Shown piece by piece: positions 46,116-58,504 of a stretch of 64,000 bases of DNA; the first letter of the stretch is position 1, and every line of letters starts with the position of its first letter. Position numbers and translations under genes: made by a program. The notes beneath the pieces are model-generated. The model was not told where the DNA came from and did not search any database. It saw only the letters and a program-made list of their open reading frames with translations. The stretch lies in the NCBI GenBank assembly GCA_020746875.1, contig JAGTJL010000008.1, positions 2,294,001 to 2,358,000 on the forward strand, written 5' to 3'. The stretch is from Rhexocercosporidium sp. MPI-PUGE-AT-0058 (lineage: Eukaryota > Ascomycota > Leotiomycetes > Helotiales).

Positions 46116-48286
46116 ATGAGAAGTTCAGTGATCACAGTTGAATCGATATAAGGCTATATTGAAAATCCGACAGATAGTGGAGGTGGATAGACGGGTGATG
46201 AGACCGACAGAAACGTTAAGGAAGGAAATTTTATACCGAATTTCTTCTTCGTAGTTAACGGGGATGAAATTAGACGATACAGTCCAAAATAATTTAGTTA
46301 TCTTGATTGGAACTCGTGAGCATTTCTAATTCGTCGTGTCCCTCCACAACTCTAGGTTCGTTACTCTTAGATATTACACACCCAAGCCTATCAAAGCCGC
46401 GGCAGATCTTGTCGGCCGTCAAATCGTCGTATTCAAAATGTTCCCCACCCCAATGATTTGAATTTCAGCCTCAACTTTTGGATGATTGGTGAAAGATTTC
46501 AAAAGCTGCACGAAACATTTCCAAGTCTTCGAAAAAATGCTGCAAAATTGCTTTAGGTAGTTAGATCTTACAAAACAAAAAGACCGAGATTAGGTGCCTC
46601 TACAGTCTTGTTTAAGTGCTCGTCCCATTAGGGGACGATTAATCGAGAATTCGCAACATTTGTGACGCTTGAACTACTCACGGCCGTGATGGAGTCAAGG
46701 TACACTATCACTAGTATGCTATACATAATATCTTACGCGCAAAAATACTTTTATGCTGGTTCAAATTGTACTTCGAAACACTACTCATCTCTATATTCGT
46801 CCACCTAATTATTCCACAGATCTCTTCACATCACGATCTCTCAGCAAAGTTCCAAAAGTTTTTCTACGACTTCAGATTTCTAAAATCCTGGCTTCAACCT
46901 TAGAGACAGCCTAAAGTACCTGGTAACAGGCATTTCGGAAATCTGGCATAGACCTAGAATCGATGCTCCTCTTCTTCACATCGTCAAACCACGAGTCGCA
47001 TCTCACTTGGAGATGTCCACGCATCCTCACCTAGCCCTTCGTACAGCAATTTAGGATGCCCTTTCTAGAAGCCAATATCAAAAGGAGACATCTTATGCGT
47101 CATGATTATAAGTGTAGGGGTTCTGTATATGACGGGAATTTGTGGATAGAAATATCGAATTGTGAAGCGAGAATGGGATACATAATCCCAAAGAGGGAAG
47201 ATTATATCAAAAAAGAATAAGACTGGCTGGATATCTGTATATCTTCGATTTCAGAGTAGAGGAACCTATTACCGAGAGCTCGAAAGTGCTGGATATGACG
47301 AAATGAGTTTGGATCTCCCATCGAGCGGATGAGCTTGAGACGAGGAAGGGAAGAAGCGAAGGCATGTAAGCGATCGTCCATGATTTAAAATATTAGCTCA
47401 AGATTAAGATTACTTTGAAGAGCAGAAAAGATGTTGCCTTTACAGCACAGCTTCCTAAAAGGGCCAGGTCAACAAACAGTAGGTTAGTCCTCAGAGGATA
47501 AGCGAGACGACAGGGGTATGGGGCTGTAACTTACTTTTAGCTTCATCTAATGTATCTTCAAACTTGCGAGGCAGACACAGAGCATGTGCCAAATATACTT
47601 GCCGACATATAGTAGGGCGACTGTCATCACGTCGTTTCAAAGATTGAAGTTACTTTGGAATTGATCTAACTGCCCTCAAACTGGGAATCTACATTATGCT
47701 GATATTCCCCAACTCCTAGCTCTCGATAGTCGCCGTACTGTATTTCTCAGCACTTTTAAGATTCTGAAATACCTACGCTTGCCACGATCTACTATTGAGA
47801 TTCTGGATTTCAAGCTCTGCTTTCAAGCCTTCAAAAGGATGGCCTTTTCCGGGCTCACGTGCTTCCGATCAATAGATCCACCAAGCTCAAACAATGCTCG
47901 CACCAAAGTGGTCATCAATCGTCTTGTAAGTTTCTCCCTATAATTGATTCGCCTCTGATGGCCCATTTATCAACGTTGGGAGTTAGCCTTCCCTCTGATT
48001 CGTGGCATAGGCTTTTTTTTCGTCATCCACATCATCCACATCATGCACCGGGAACTCAAACCCGACTCGGTTCCCCAAGATTCGTTTCACCCTTGTCCTG
48101 TACTTGTACACGACATCACCCCATTTTCCCAAATCACCTCCAAGTACCCCCCAAAAAATAGCCAGAGCTACTATCAAGAAACTTGGATAAACGACAAATA
48201 GGACGACTTGGACTTCTCATATTTCTTCGTTCTTGGTTCACTTCACTTCACTTCACTTCACGAACTGGGTTCTTCCGCAAGACGAG
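46116..48286. other. 2.2-kb intergenic stretch, no supported gene
   Basis: Largely closed in all frames. ORFs 47859-48161 and 47983-48177 (minus) overlap each other antisense and lack motifs. Sequence directly before 48287 is the leader of the small membrane ORF and includes a (CTTCA)n run at 48237-48260. Confidence 0.45.
48237..48260. repeat. CTTCA microsatellite, nearly five copies
   Basis: TTCA followed by four CTTCA units, 27 bp before the start of the small membrane ORF, so probably in its 5' untranslated leader. Confidence 0.85.
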
Positions 48287-48451
48287 ATGCCGATCCTCTA
48301 CCATCGTGATGAAATCTTCGGCAGCGACCCGATGGTCAACCCTCGCGTACCGTTCCCCTTGATCATGATGCTTGTTGGCATCTTCATCGTTTTCGTATGG
48401 GCCGGCGTCGTCAACAACTCAAGGACGAGGGAGGAGCGGGAAGGGGTGTGA
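48287..48451 (+). CDS. small single-pass membrane protein (54 aa)
   Basis: The ORF starts MPILYHRDEIFGSDPMVNPR and ends SRTREEREGV. A clear hydrophobic segment of about 21 residues (PFPLIMMLVGIFIVFVWAGV) lies between a polar N-terminus and a charged tail. The sharp polar-hydrophobic-charged layout, good start context (GAGATGC) and lack of stop codons suggest a real small protein. I recognise no named family. An in-frame upstream ATG at 48233 lies in the CTTCA repeat and would add a low-complexity leader, so 48287 is preferred. Confidence 0.55.
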   Translation: MPILYHRDEIFGSDPMVNPRVPFPLIMMLVGIFIVFVWAGVVNNSRTREEREGV

Positions 48452-49012
48452 ATACTGGATTTAGCTGTGTTCCGAGCGATTGATCACTGGATTGAGCCGG
48501 GCTTCAAACTACCGCTGAGATGGGAGGCTTTACATCGTTGATGAGCTTGGGTAAATAAGGGCGGGAAGCAAGATGAGCAGTTCGGAAGACTCGAAAGCAT
48601 CGGATCGGAGACAACCTCGAGGGAATCATATGCTCTGTTCTGTCTACTCAATATCGAGGCGGATGAGCGGCAGCTAGCTGCGAGGTTTTCGACAATTACT
48701 ATTCCTGCCAGCTCATGTTGGGTGGAATCCATTCCAGATAAGCTACGAAGACTTCACAGGGCAGAGCTGAAGCGAGGCTGCAAACTGGAAAGAGGTAGTC
48801 CACGCGATGAAGATATTAAGAGATGGGTGGGAGGCTCTACCAAATGTCTGTTTCATGATCTACAAAGAGACTTTCATGAACCTCATGACTTTTTCCAATT
48901 CCACTTTGTCCCCTGCACAATAGTAAACGCCAGGACTCCTCCAAGATATCTTAAGACCACAAAGCCACAAAGGTAATATCAGAGTATCGGATTACCAGGA
49001 CAGTCTCCGCAC
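48452..49012. other. intergenic stretch, no gene seen
   Basis: ORFs 48484-48732 (minus) and 48722-48976 (plus) show no motif. It probably holds the 3' ends of the flanking genes. Confidence 0.4.
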
Positions 49013-49815
49013 CTAATCATCATTCGCGCCAACAAACTCCTTGACAGTCCTAACCAAGCCCTCGTTCTCGGCCTTGGCACGAGACAAGAGAGTTTTTTCC
49101 TCGGTCCATCCATTTTTCGAGAGTCCACCCATATTCATCGTGCGAGCCGGCCCTAGTTGTGCTTGAGATGCGGCGGCAGTCTCGACGTTTGGTAGAATGG
49201 CGCAGCGGAAAGCGGGCGACTTGTTGCCTTAGTTCTTGTTCTCTCTCTCTCTCAACATAGTGATGGCCCACTCTGCAAGCCCAGCTAAGTGATCACCGGT
49301 AGGGTCTTCATCGGGAATATTCTGCTTAGAAGTTAATTTGTTGATTGTTCTAGATTCTAGCAATGACACTTACGACTCAACTAAGACCAGGGTACTTGAT
49401 TGATTTGTCCAACCAATACTTGAACACCGACTCTCCACGACGCCAGAAATAATAAGTGACGGTTCTTTATGGACAGACAAGTCCTACAAACCTGAGCCAA
49501 ACGATCACGCAAACTTTCTAGATATGCCTGCAATGACGTTCCGTCTTGCTCAATGTCCTCATCGATGAGCTTGTACGCCCGGACGATGACCTGGCATCAG
49601 GCAACTTCCGCAAGTGTGCGACCTATGATGAGACCCTCCACCATGTTTACTTCGTCAAAATTCTTGTAGAACTGGTCGTAGTGCAAGAAATTCTTAAGCC
49701 AGGCCGTATTACTATTGCTGTTCTGAGGAAGCATGAAGAATGAGGTATTGGTATTGAGGAGGCGCTTCACAGTTGCAGCTGAGACCAATAGCATTGGGAA
49801 GAGAATATAGACCAC
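49013..49815 (-). pseudogene. possible decayed gene of unknown family
   Basis: On the minus strand, coding-like pieces occur in order. ORF 49815-49597 (SAATVKRLLNTNTSFFMLPQ...) reaches a TGA and then continues in frame (VIVRAYKLIDEDIEQDGTSLQAYLESLRDRLAQ) to about 49494, where a GT follows. A segment near 49315-49230 reads DPTGDHLAGLAEWAITMLRERENKN and meets a stop. A last piece, ending at 49013, reads NMGGLSKNGWTEEKTLLSRA and on to FVGANDD. The pieces look like protein but need at least two stops removed. I do not recognise the family. A short TC run lies at 49240-49255. Confidence 0.35.
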
Positions 49816-50334
49816 GACACTTGTCTACGGTGCAAAATTACCTAAATGCGAGCAAATTCTAAAGAACTTCTACTCAATTCCAAAGTTTTAACAATTCAAG
49901 AGCCGGCGCAGGCTCAGCAATTGGCGAAGGTCTTAAAATTAAGCACCATGAGAAAGGGGCCGTATATTCTCGAGACAGATATTTGAAGGTCCTTGTTGGA
50001 GTCAGGTGCTCCTGATGCTGCTGGTGCTGGTAGTAGGGGGTTTCCACTCAAGAGATAGAGAGAGAAGTCGAGATAACCGCTGGCACTGCTTAGGTAAGTC
50101 GATAAGGGTTCATTTAAGGTTTGCACCAACCCCAGAAAGTGCCTTTCCCCTGGCAGGGATCCTGCCAACTTCACTCCGCCCAGGAACCGAAGACCCTCCA
50201 ACATCTAACCTGCTTGTCCTCAACCCCTCGCACATTGTTGCACCCACACTCGTTAATCCATTCTACTTTCTGTAATCCTACAACTCTTTATGCGCAGTAT
50301 ATAGTCATTAAATTCTCTTCATACCACTCATTCG
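49816..50334. other. promoter region of the DPBB gene
   Basis: No motif-bearing ORF. A TATATAG element lies at about 50298-50304, some 35 bp before the start codon. Confidence 0.4.
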
Positions 50335-51175
50335 ATGACAGAAGCTGGACATCAACTGCCCGACTGGGAAGCGCCAGCCCCCAAAAAGAGCATCTTCAGC
50401 AAACATACCACTCAATCGCCACCCACGTACGCAAAGGAAGAAGCAGCAGGCGAAGATGCTACGACAGTCAACAAGCGCTCATTCTCCGATCGATACTTAC
50501 CTCGCTTTGTGACGCGAAGCCGAAAGAGTCTGCTCATCACTATCTCTGTGCTTATCCTTCTACTCGTACTCATCCTCGGCCTTGGACTCGGACTAGGTCT
50601 CTCGCACAAGTTAGTCTTGACCCTCGACGGGTTCCATCCTGCCGTTCTCCCTTGAGACTTTTCTCTTGTTTTATGTACGGGCGATTGTGCTCGAATCTCC
50701 TACCGTTCCGATCGAATTTTGATCTCCTACCCCGTCGTGTAGCATTTCATACACTTTCTAAAGAATCGACTAATCCTCCTCCCCCCTCCTCAGAAAGAAC
50801 AAAACACAAAACCTACCTTTACCGACGAGCAAAGGAGTCTTCAATGGAGACCTGACCTACTACAGTCCAGGGCCTGGCTTTGGTGCCTGTGGCTACGAGA
50901 ACAAACCTACGGATGCGATTTGCGCAGTGGCGCATGCGCTTTGGGATTCCGTGTTGACGAGTTCGAATCCAAATGAGAATCCGCTGTGTGGGAAGATGAT
51001 TCGGATTACAAGATATAATGAGGCGGCTGGAGCAAATAGAAGTGTTGATGTGATGGTTGTGGATAAGTGTATGGGTTGTGAACCGACGGATTTGGATCTG
51101 AGCATCAAGATGTTCACTACACTTGCTGAGGAGTCGCTTGGAAGGGTTGTAGGGTCTTGGGCTTGGTTGGATTGA
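50335..51175 (+). CDS. membrane-anchored DPBB (RlpA/expansin-like barrel) protein
   Basis: Two exons (50335-50609 and 50794-51175) give 218 aa. Residues 1-65 are a polar, probably cytoplasmic, N-terminus. Residues 66-89 are one strongly hydrophobic segment (SLLITISVLILLLVLILG...), preceded by Arg/Lys, which suggests a type II signal anchor. The rest is a double-psi beta-barrel domain with the family blocks GDLTYYSPGPGFGACG and VVDKCMGCEPTDLDLS. Proteins of this fold (RlpA-like, loosely expansin-related) are usually secreted in fungi and act in the wall or apoplast. Here the anchor would hold the barrel on the outer face of the membrane. The intron is supported by restored frame and a pyrimidine-rich CCTCAG end. 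The 3' end converges on the methyltransferase gene. Confidence 0.87.
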
Positions 51176-51671
51176 AGATGGCGTATATGTGGGGCTGAAG
51201 GGTAATGTTTATTGATTATTGGGGGTTTTCGTTGTAAACTTGGCTTCAAGACCGGCCTTGATAGATTGGTCTCTGTTCACAAGGATCGTTAGATGCAGTC
51301 GGTTCGATGGACCCTTGGGAGCATTAGATAGTGTTTGCGGAGGAGTGCTTTGGAGAATACCCAGTAGAGAGAATGCTACATGAGATTCGTTCGTCAAGAA
51401 GGCACCAGCCGATGCTTGGTACGAGAGCCAAATTCCAGTTCCTCATGCTCAATATGCACATGTGGACCTTTCTGGATGGTAGCCCACAAGGAGTCTGCTG
51501 GGCAACCCGTTGCCTCTTGCCCTCTGCCCAGTAATTCCATGGGGTCAGCCATCGTAAGCGGCATCAACTTGGCCCTCAGGATTCGATTGTTGTCTTCTCG
51601 TTCGAAGAGCGCGACTGAAAATCCTGCGCACAGGCTGCGAGGAAATGACGACGGTACAGGCAAATAATCTT

Positions 51672-52773
51672 TTATTTAATATCTCCACCACCCAATATGT
51701 CTTTGATATTGATATCTCCACTACCTCTTTGCAAAGGCTTCGCCTGGTTGGGACCTTCTTTCCACCCAATCATATATATCATCCTAAACGTCGCTGGCAA
51801 CGATCTATCCTCATTGCCATGAAGTTCCCTGTAGATCCCCTCATTTGCTAGTAGGACATCCCTCTTTATAGGTCCGGCTTCTCTTCCAAGAATAGCATTA
51901 CTCTCTCCCATTGCTTGCAGGTCCTGCATCAAGGAGAAGCTATCCGGAAAATCAACAATAATATCATCAATGTCCACGGTCAACATCTTGAATCCAGCCT
52001 TTTGGAGCAGCCCACCCATATCTCTAACATCTGCCAGGGGAGACACATGAGGTGAGACACCGCCTCTTCGTTCTTGATCTGCCAGTTGTAGTGACGTCCG
52101 TAATTCATACAATGTATCTCCACCAAACATTGCTGCCACAAAAGGAGCATCGGGTTTCAAAATGTTGTTTATCTGTGCCAAAAACGAGGGCAGGTCATTG
52201 ATCCAGTGCATGCTCAATGAGCTGAGAACAGCATCGAATGTGTTTGCTTCAAACGGGAGTCTTTCCTCATCGTCGAGCACTTCGCGTGTGAGGTTGATCT
52301 CTTGATTGAAAGGCAGGTCGGCATCTCTATAGAGCATATTTCTTGATGAATCTACCGCGGTAAGCTTCGAGAGACGGGTGCCTATAGGTGCAGACTCCTT
52401 CGTCGGGTCGGGGTATGGATCCGGGAGCGTAAGAGCTCGTGCAATGTTACATGAGTTTGCGCCGAGGTCAAGAACATGCTCAAAGTGCCTGTTGATGTCC
52501 TGCGGATGTTAACTCTGGAACCCCAATTGTCCCAACAAAGCTCACTAGAAGTCTCTCAGATAGTCGCATGGCCACTTCGTCTTTCAAATAATCCACCTGC
52601 CTGCTCCTTTCGGTATTTGAGGCTGCCCGTTCTTTCTGCAGGTACTTTGTATGCCGGTTGAAGACTTGTAGCGTTGGTGATCCTGGGGCTTGGACTGCAT
52701 ATCTTCGAGAGATACACATTCTCCTCCGGATGGCGGGACGTGGCGAGAACGGCCGTAGCGTTGCGGGCTTCAT
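51672..52773 (-). CDS. mitochondrial complex I assembly methyltransferase-fold protein (NDUFAF5 type)
   Basis: Two exons (52773-52546, 52499-51672) separated by a 46-bp intron give 351 aa. The N-terminus is rich in Arg and lacks acidic residues (MKPATLRPFSPRPAIRRRM), a mitochondrial targeting pattern. A class I methyltransferase core follows: VLDLGANSCNIAR (S-adenosylmethionine loop), then LTAVDSSRNML, and SSLSMHWINDLP. The last is characteristic of the NDUFAF5/C20orf7 family, which modifies an arginine of a complex I subunit during assembly in the matrix. The C-terminal part (FRMIYMIGWKEGPNQAKPLQRGS) also matches the family. The start at 52773 places the targeting peptide at the end. The gene is divergent from the AP-2 alpha gene, with about 500 bp between them. 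Confidence 0.9.
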
Positions 52774-53280
52774 ATTGTGAAATTCAGAACAATGCTTCTT
52801 GCTGTTCTTGTTGAAAGAATATGAAAGAGAGAAGGCTGTCGTGACGTCCAAGACTTTGACGAGGCTCGAGCTCAGGCTCAACCCCTGTCAAAGGCTGGCT
52901 CACGGCCACTAGTCGACCTCCACGAGGGGGATCATCAACCTTCTCGAAAACAGAACCAGATTCCACAGCACCCACCACGCCAACGACATTACGCCGCAGA
53001 CTCATAGGATTGCTGGCTGTCGCGCCGCCATCACTACATCGGATGGGGTTCCACGAATAAGGCTAAACCCTCGAGGCCTCCGCCATCTGTTCCATCCTGA
53101 GCATCCGCTTGTGAAGCCTAGTTTCTAAGCCGATCGACCGACTTTCCTATACTCCCACGCTTTTCTCGACTTCTCTGCTCGACTTTTGGTGGTACACTTT
53201 GGATTTGACGACATCGAACGAGTGGCAGACCCGTGGGGATTCCGAACCGCTCAAGTGACAACACAGCTTAAATTTCCATC
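52774..53280. promoter_or_regulatory. shared intergenic region of two divergent housekeeping genes
   Basis: 507 bp separate the starts of the NDUFAF5-type gene and the AP-2 alpha gene. No TATA-like element is obvious. ORFs inside are short and without motifs. Confidence 0.5.
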
Positions 53281-56200
53281 ATGGCTTCCTCAGCGGCGGC
53301 TGGCTTTCTGAGCCGCGGATCGTCAGGAAACAATGCGAATATGCGCGGCCTCGTACAGTTCATTGCAGATCTGAGAAATGCAAGGGCAAGGGAATTGGAG
53401 GAGAAGAGGATCAACAAGGAGCTGGCGAATATAAGGTCCGCATTCATCATCTGAATAGCTCCAGGGGCAGGAATTATGCTAATATCATTCGCACAGGCAA
53501 AAGTTCAGAGGTATGCCAGTTCAGAAGTGCTGCGAGGCGGAACAGTATTTTCACAGCATCAGTTGCTAATTCAAGTTAGATGGCAACCTCAACGGGTATC
53601 ATAAGAAGAAATACGTTTGCAAGGTATGTAACCCCTCAATGGTTTTCATGTGTGGTCGTTGATAGAGTTCTAGCTTCTCTATATATACATTCTGGGGTGG
53701 AACGTCGACTTTGGACATCTGGAAGCCGTCAACCTAATTTCTGCGAACAAGTATTCGGAAAAGCAAATCGGATACCTTGCTATGACCCTCTTCCTCCACG
53801 AACAACACGAGCTTTTACATCTGGTTGTCAACAGTATACGGAAAGATTTAACAGACCACAATGAGTTGTATAATTGCCTAGCATTGCATGCCATAGCCAA
53901 TGTAGGGAGTAGGGAGATGGGAGAGGCATTGAGCGGCGAAGTTCACAGGCTCCTAATTTCGCCGTATGTCCCAAGAGAGAGAGCAGGCCCCTTTTCAGTT
54001 TCTGACATGTCTACAGCACGTCCAAGTCGTTCGTGAAGAAGAAAGCGGCTCTAACTCTGCTTCGCTTGTACCGCAAACACCCAGATATCGTGCAGCCACA
54101 ATGGGCGGAAAGGATAATATCTCTGATGGACGATTCTGATATGGGAGTGGCACTTTCTGTCACCTCACTCGTCATGGCACTTGCCCAGGACCAACCTGAT
54201 CAATACAAGGGCAGTTACGTCAAGGCGGCATCGAAGATGAAGAGGATATTGGTAGATGGAGAGTACGCAGCGGACTACCTGTACTACAAAGTGCCATGTC
54301 CTTGGATACAGGTGAAGCTGCTTCGACTACTGCAGTACTATCCGCCATCAGGTACCCAGATCTTCCGGTTGGTAGACTGAGACACACTGACATTGTATCT
54401 CCAGATGATACCCATGTACGAGATTTGATTCGAGAGTCTCTACAGAAAATCCTCAATTTGGCTTTGGAAATGCCCAAGAATGTCCAGCAGAACAATGCAC
54501 AAAATGCAGTTCTGTTCGAAGCCATCAACTTGATCATCCATTTGGATACAGAACAAGCATTAATGAAGCAGATTTCGCACAGATTAGGCAAGTTTATTCA
54601 ATCAAGGGAAACGAACGTCCGATATTTGGGACTAGAAGCCATGACACACTTGGCTGCACGAGCAGAAACCCTGGATCCAATCAAGCAACATCAAGGCATT
54701 ATTATCAGCTCGCTTAAAGACAGAGACATCAGTGTGCGGCGGAAAGGTCTCGATTTGCTTTATAGCATGTGCGACCAGACGAATGCGCAGCCGATCGTTG
54801 GCGAACTTCTCCAATATCTACAGAATGCGGATTTTGCTATCCGAGAGGAGATGGTCCTGAAGATTGCCATTCTGACTGAGAAATACGCAACGGATATACA
54901 ATGGTATGTCGACATCTCACTTCGGCTCATCGCAATGGCTGGAGATCACGTAAGTGACGAGGTGTGGCACCGAGTGATTCAAATTGTCACGAATAACGAG
55001 GAGCTTCAAGTCTATGCCGCACAAAACATTCTGCAGTATGTCAAGGCAGACCACTGTCACGAAACCCTGGTGAAAATTGGTGGCTATATCCTTGGCGAGT
55101 TTGGCCATCTCATTGCCGAAGACAAGGGCTGCAGTCCTATTGAACAATTCATCGCCCTTCAAGGAAAACTCCAGGGTTGCTCATCCCCTACCAGAGCAAT
55201 TATCCTTTCATGCTTCATCAAATTCGTCAACCTATTTCCTGAAATCAAGCCAAGACTCATGTACGTCTTCGAAGCATACAGCCATACCCTGGACTCCGAA
55301 TTGCAACAACGCGCATGCGAGTATTTTGCACTGGCAAGCTTACCCTCGGACGACCTACTACGGACCGTCTGCGACGAAATGCCTCCATTCCCTGAACGAC
55401 AATCTGCACTCTTATCTCGACTACACCAGAAGCACGCCAACACGAGTGACAAACGAACCTGGGTGGTCGGAGGCAAAGATGCCAATGCCAACGAGAAGGA
55501 CTTCAATCTGACCAAGAATCCTGGCCTGAAACGAGCCTTCAGTGCCAACGGTGCAGCAAATAGAGCTAATAGTTCATCAAATGGGACTTTGACTAATGGT
55601 ACCAACGGGCACGCTACGGGTCACAATGATCTTGCTGGTCTGAATATGATGGATGCTGGTCCCTCAGAACCCAAGACGCTCAAAGCGCCCAATCTTGCCA
55701 GTGCAGCTCATCTTTCACCTGACTGGGAGCTCGGCTACAACAAACTCCTCCTTAAAGCGGAGGGTGTTCTTTATGAGGATGGGCAGATACAGATTGGAGT
55801 ACGATCAGAGTACCGCGGGCAAATGGCTTGTGTCATCTTGTACTTCTCCAATAAAGCACCGATAGCTGTTAGTTCTTTCACCACGACACTTGATCTAGAG
55901 CCCACCGAGAAAGAAAACCTGAGTTGGGAAGTCAAAGGACTGCCAGAGAGTACTATCCTTGAGGGTGCTCAAAGTCAACAAATGGTCATGTTCGAGGCCA
56001 AAAAAGTATTCGAGAAGAGTCCCACGATCAGAATCAGCTACTTGGCTGGAGCATTGCAGGCTCTGACGCTCAAACTTCCTGTGACGATCCATAAATTCAT
56101 GGATCCTGCGGAACTTTCAGCTGATGATTTCTTCAAGCGCTGGAAGCAGATTGGTGGAGCCCCCCGTGAAGCTCAACGCATCTTTGGGGTCAAAGGTGGG

Positions 56201-56603
56201 AAAGGTGGTGATCGTGAAATCAACGACAGCTTCATCAGAAGAACCATCGATGGCTTCAGGTGGGGCATACTTGATGGCGTCGATCCAAACAAGAAAAACT
56301 TTGTTGGCGCCAGTGTTCTACACACTGGTGAGGGTGGGAAGTTTGGATGTCTGCTCCGCCTTGAGCCTAATTATACGACGGGCGTAAGTTTTACTCTTCT
56401 CTTTGGAACGTACACGTATGCTGATATAATTTCTTTAGATGGTTCGTCTCACCATTCGGGCCACGGACGAAAGTGTTCCTCCGATAATGATTCAGACGAT
56501 GCAAGAGCGCCTTGAGGTCGGCGTGTCCACTCATGCGGAGGTTCTCGAGCCCCCAAGCCGCAGGGATATATCAGATGCATTTGGTAATGTGCTGGTGTCG
56601 TAA
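53281..56603 (+). CDS. apl3: AP-2 adaptor complex subunit alpha
   Basis: Seven exons (53281-53435, 53497-53510, 53580-53623, 53674-53963, 54017-54351, 54405-56383, 56439-56603) give 993 aa, the usual size of alpha adaptin. The N-terminal trunk is an adaptin helical solenoid, starting [27 protein letters not shown] (in two blocks) and including [11 protein letters not shown] and [14 protein letters not shown] Ser/Asn/Gly-rich hinge lies at about residues 650-720. The C-terminal ear contains the beta-sandwich and the platform (EPNYTTG, joined to [14 protein letters not shown] by the last intron). AP-2 links cargo and clathrin at the plasma membrane during endocytosis. Exon 2 is a 14-base micro-exon; leaving it out breaks both frame and the RQKFRDGN block. 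No defect is seen. Confidence 0.95.
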
Positions 56604-57446
56604 ATTGGAGTGTACTTCGTGGTGAACACCTGTTTTGTTGTGGCAAGGAACGGTCCAGGGGAGTCATTAGTGCGGTACATAGTTATTGTGCATTTTAAAT
56701 GGAGTCCCTGTTGATCGTTCCCAATGGACCGCTATACCTTTTAGATAATCAGGTAGCGAGCAGTTACCCAGTCGGTCGCTTAACCTTTTCTAATAATTTT
56801 AGGACATTAAGGTGTCAACACCACCGCTTTGATATCTTGCTCAAGTGAGCATGCAGCATATACGAGCTGGCACTACTGGGTAGTTATGCATGCCCAACGC
56901 CGCTCCAATGAGCGACTACCATGTATTCCATCGCTTGCAGAAGTACCTACATCTAGAGCCAGAGTACAACTATGCCAGTCATGCTCAGAAGCGTACCTTC
57001 TTGTTCGGGAACTGTCGTCCCTTTTCCTACTTTTGAGCGATATAGGTAGTATCTAAGGTACCAATTCTCTCATGTGGTGCGCCATGTTTCTCCAAGTTCG
57101 GCAGGTAAGTAGTTCATCCAGGTTACCGTCGGACCAAACAACCGAGAAAGGCGCTACACCCGCAATACTTACTGACCAATCAAAAATCTATGCTGATGAA
57201 GCGAACACATGCTGAGAGAGCGTTATCAGTTGTGACTCGAGAGACCTGTTGCATCAACTAATACTCGGCCAAGCTTCCCGGCCTCCATGGTCAGAATACC
57301 GCGGGTAGAAAAATACACCTGGCTCAATTCGATGTTTGGTTTGATATAGCATCAGAGCGACGAGAGCAATTCGACGAGCTGTCAAACAAGTCGCCAGGAT
57401 TACGTATCAGATAAAAGAGAGTTGTTTGCTTTAACTGCCTTCATAA
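56604..57446. other. intergenic stretch between convergent genes
   Basis: Holds the 3' ends of the AP-2 alpha and enoyl-CoA hydratase genes. ORF 56829-57056 has no motif. Confidence 0.45.
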
Positions 57447-58504
57447 TCACTGGTCTTTAAATACAGGTTGTCGCTTCTCCACGAAAGCCACCATGCCTTC
57501 TGTTCGATCTTGGAGTGCAAAGGAACCATAATACAAGCTTCGCTCGATCTTCAATCCAGCTTCCAAACTCATCTCATCCGCTAGAGACTGTTAGCTTCAT
57601 GCATACTGTTAAGGCACCTCGGAGACAGGGAAAAACTTGCCGTTCAAGACTGCCTGCTTTGCCAACTGCACAACCGGCATGGAACGTAAGGCAACCTTCC
57701 GTGCAGCAGTCACTGTTGCGCCGTAAAGCTCATTTAGAGGAAATGCTTGAGCGATTAATCCCAACTGCTCCAACTCTTTGCCGGTCACGGTTGAAGATGT
57801 GAGGATCATGTGCATAGCCTTTTGCTTGCCCACCACCCTCGTCAACCGTTGCGTTCCTCCTGCCCCTGGAATCGTCCCAACTGTCAGTTCCGGTAATCCA
57901 AATTTACAATCGTCCGCTGCGTAAATGATGTCGCACATCATGGCAAGCTCGAATCCGCCCCCCAAAGCAAAACCAGCAACGGAAGCAATGATGGGTTTCC
58001 GCATGGACGTCACGGCATCCGACAAGTCTTTCAGATACCCGATTCTGTACGCCTCGGAGGTCGAGAGATGCTGCAACTCGCCAAGGTCCGCCCCCGCTAT
58101 GAGAGACGTGTCAGCAATTACCAAGATCAACAGCCCAGGGTGTGAGCGGGGGAATCTCCGAAAGTTGACAGGGAGGGTTTGGTCATCAACAAAGATTCCA
58201 TCCGAAGAAGAAAAGAAGTTTCCACCGTACCTGAGAAGGGACCCGCTGTTCTGCTGCCGGTTAAAATTGCAACTCGGACTTTACTATCTCGCTCGATCAT
58301 GGCGATCGCCGATACGAGACTGTCGATGGTCTTCTGGGAGAGAGCGTTTCTCTTTTCCGGGCGATTGATTTTCATGATGGCGACGCCGAACTCGTCAACC
58401 GTGACTTGTACAAGTGAGCTGTCGCTGGAGAGTTCCATTGCAGGTACAGGGGTCCCTGTTGGTGGAGAGGTTCGATGCTCGAGTGGTTTGGTGGATGACC
58501 ACAT
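57447..58504 (-). CDS. enoyl-CoA hydratase/isomerase (crotonase) family protein
   Basis: Three exons (58504-58231, 58096-57618, 57572-57447) give 292 aa. Crotonase landmarks are INRPEKRNALS, the first oxyanion-hole block FSAGADLGEL (completed across the 134-bp intron), GFALGGGFELAMMCD, and GLPELTVGTIPGAGGTQRL, which holds the first catalytic Glu. The C-terminus fits (MSLEAGLKIERSLYYGSFALQDRTEGM). The position of the second catalytic Glu of true hydratases, in an AMEM-like context, reads AMHM, so water addition may be altered; related family members act as isomerases, hydrolases or methylglutaconyl-CoA hydratase. The first part may be a mitochondrial presequence, but no clear targeting signal or PTS1 is visible. 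The start at 58504 is the first ATG in the conserved frame. Confidence 0.88.

Noticed and set aside
50121..50855. 244-codon plus-strand ORF
   Set aside because: It overlaps the DPBB gene in another frame across its exon, intron and promoter, and has no motif; the DPBB frame has clear domain support.
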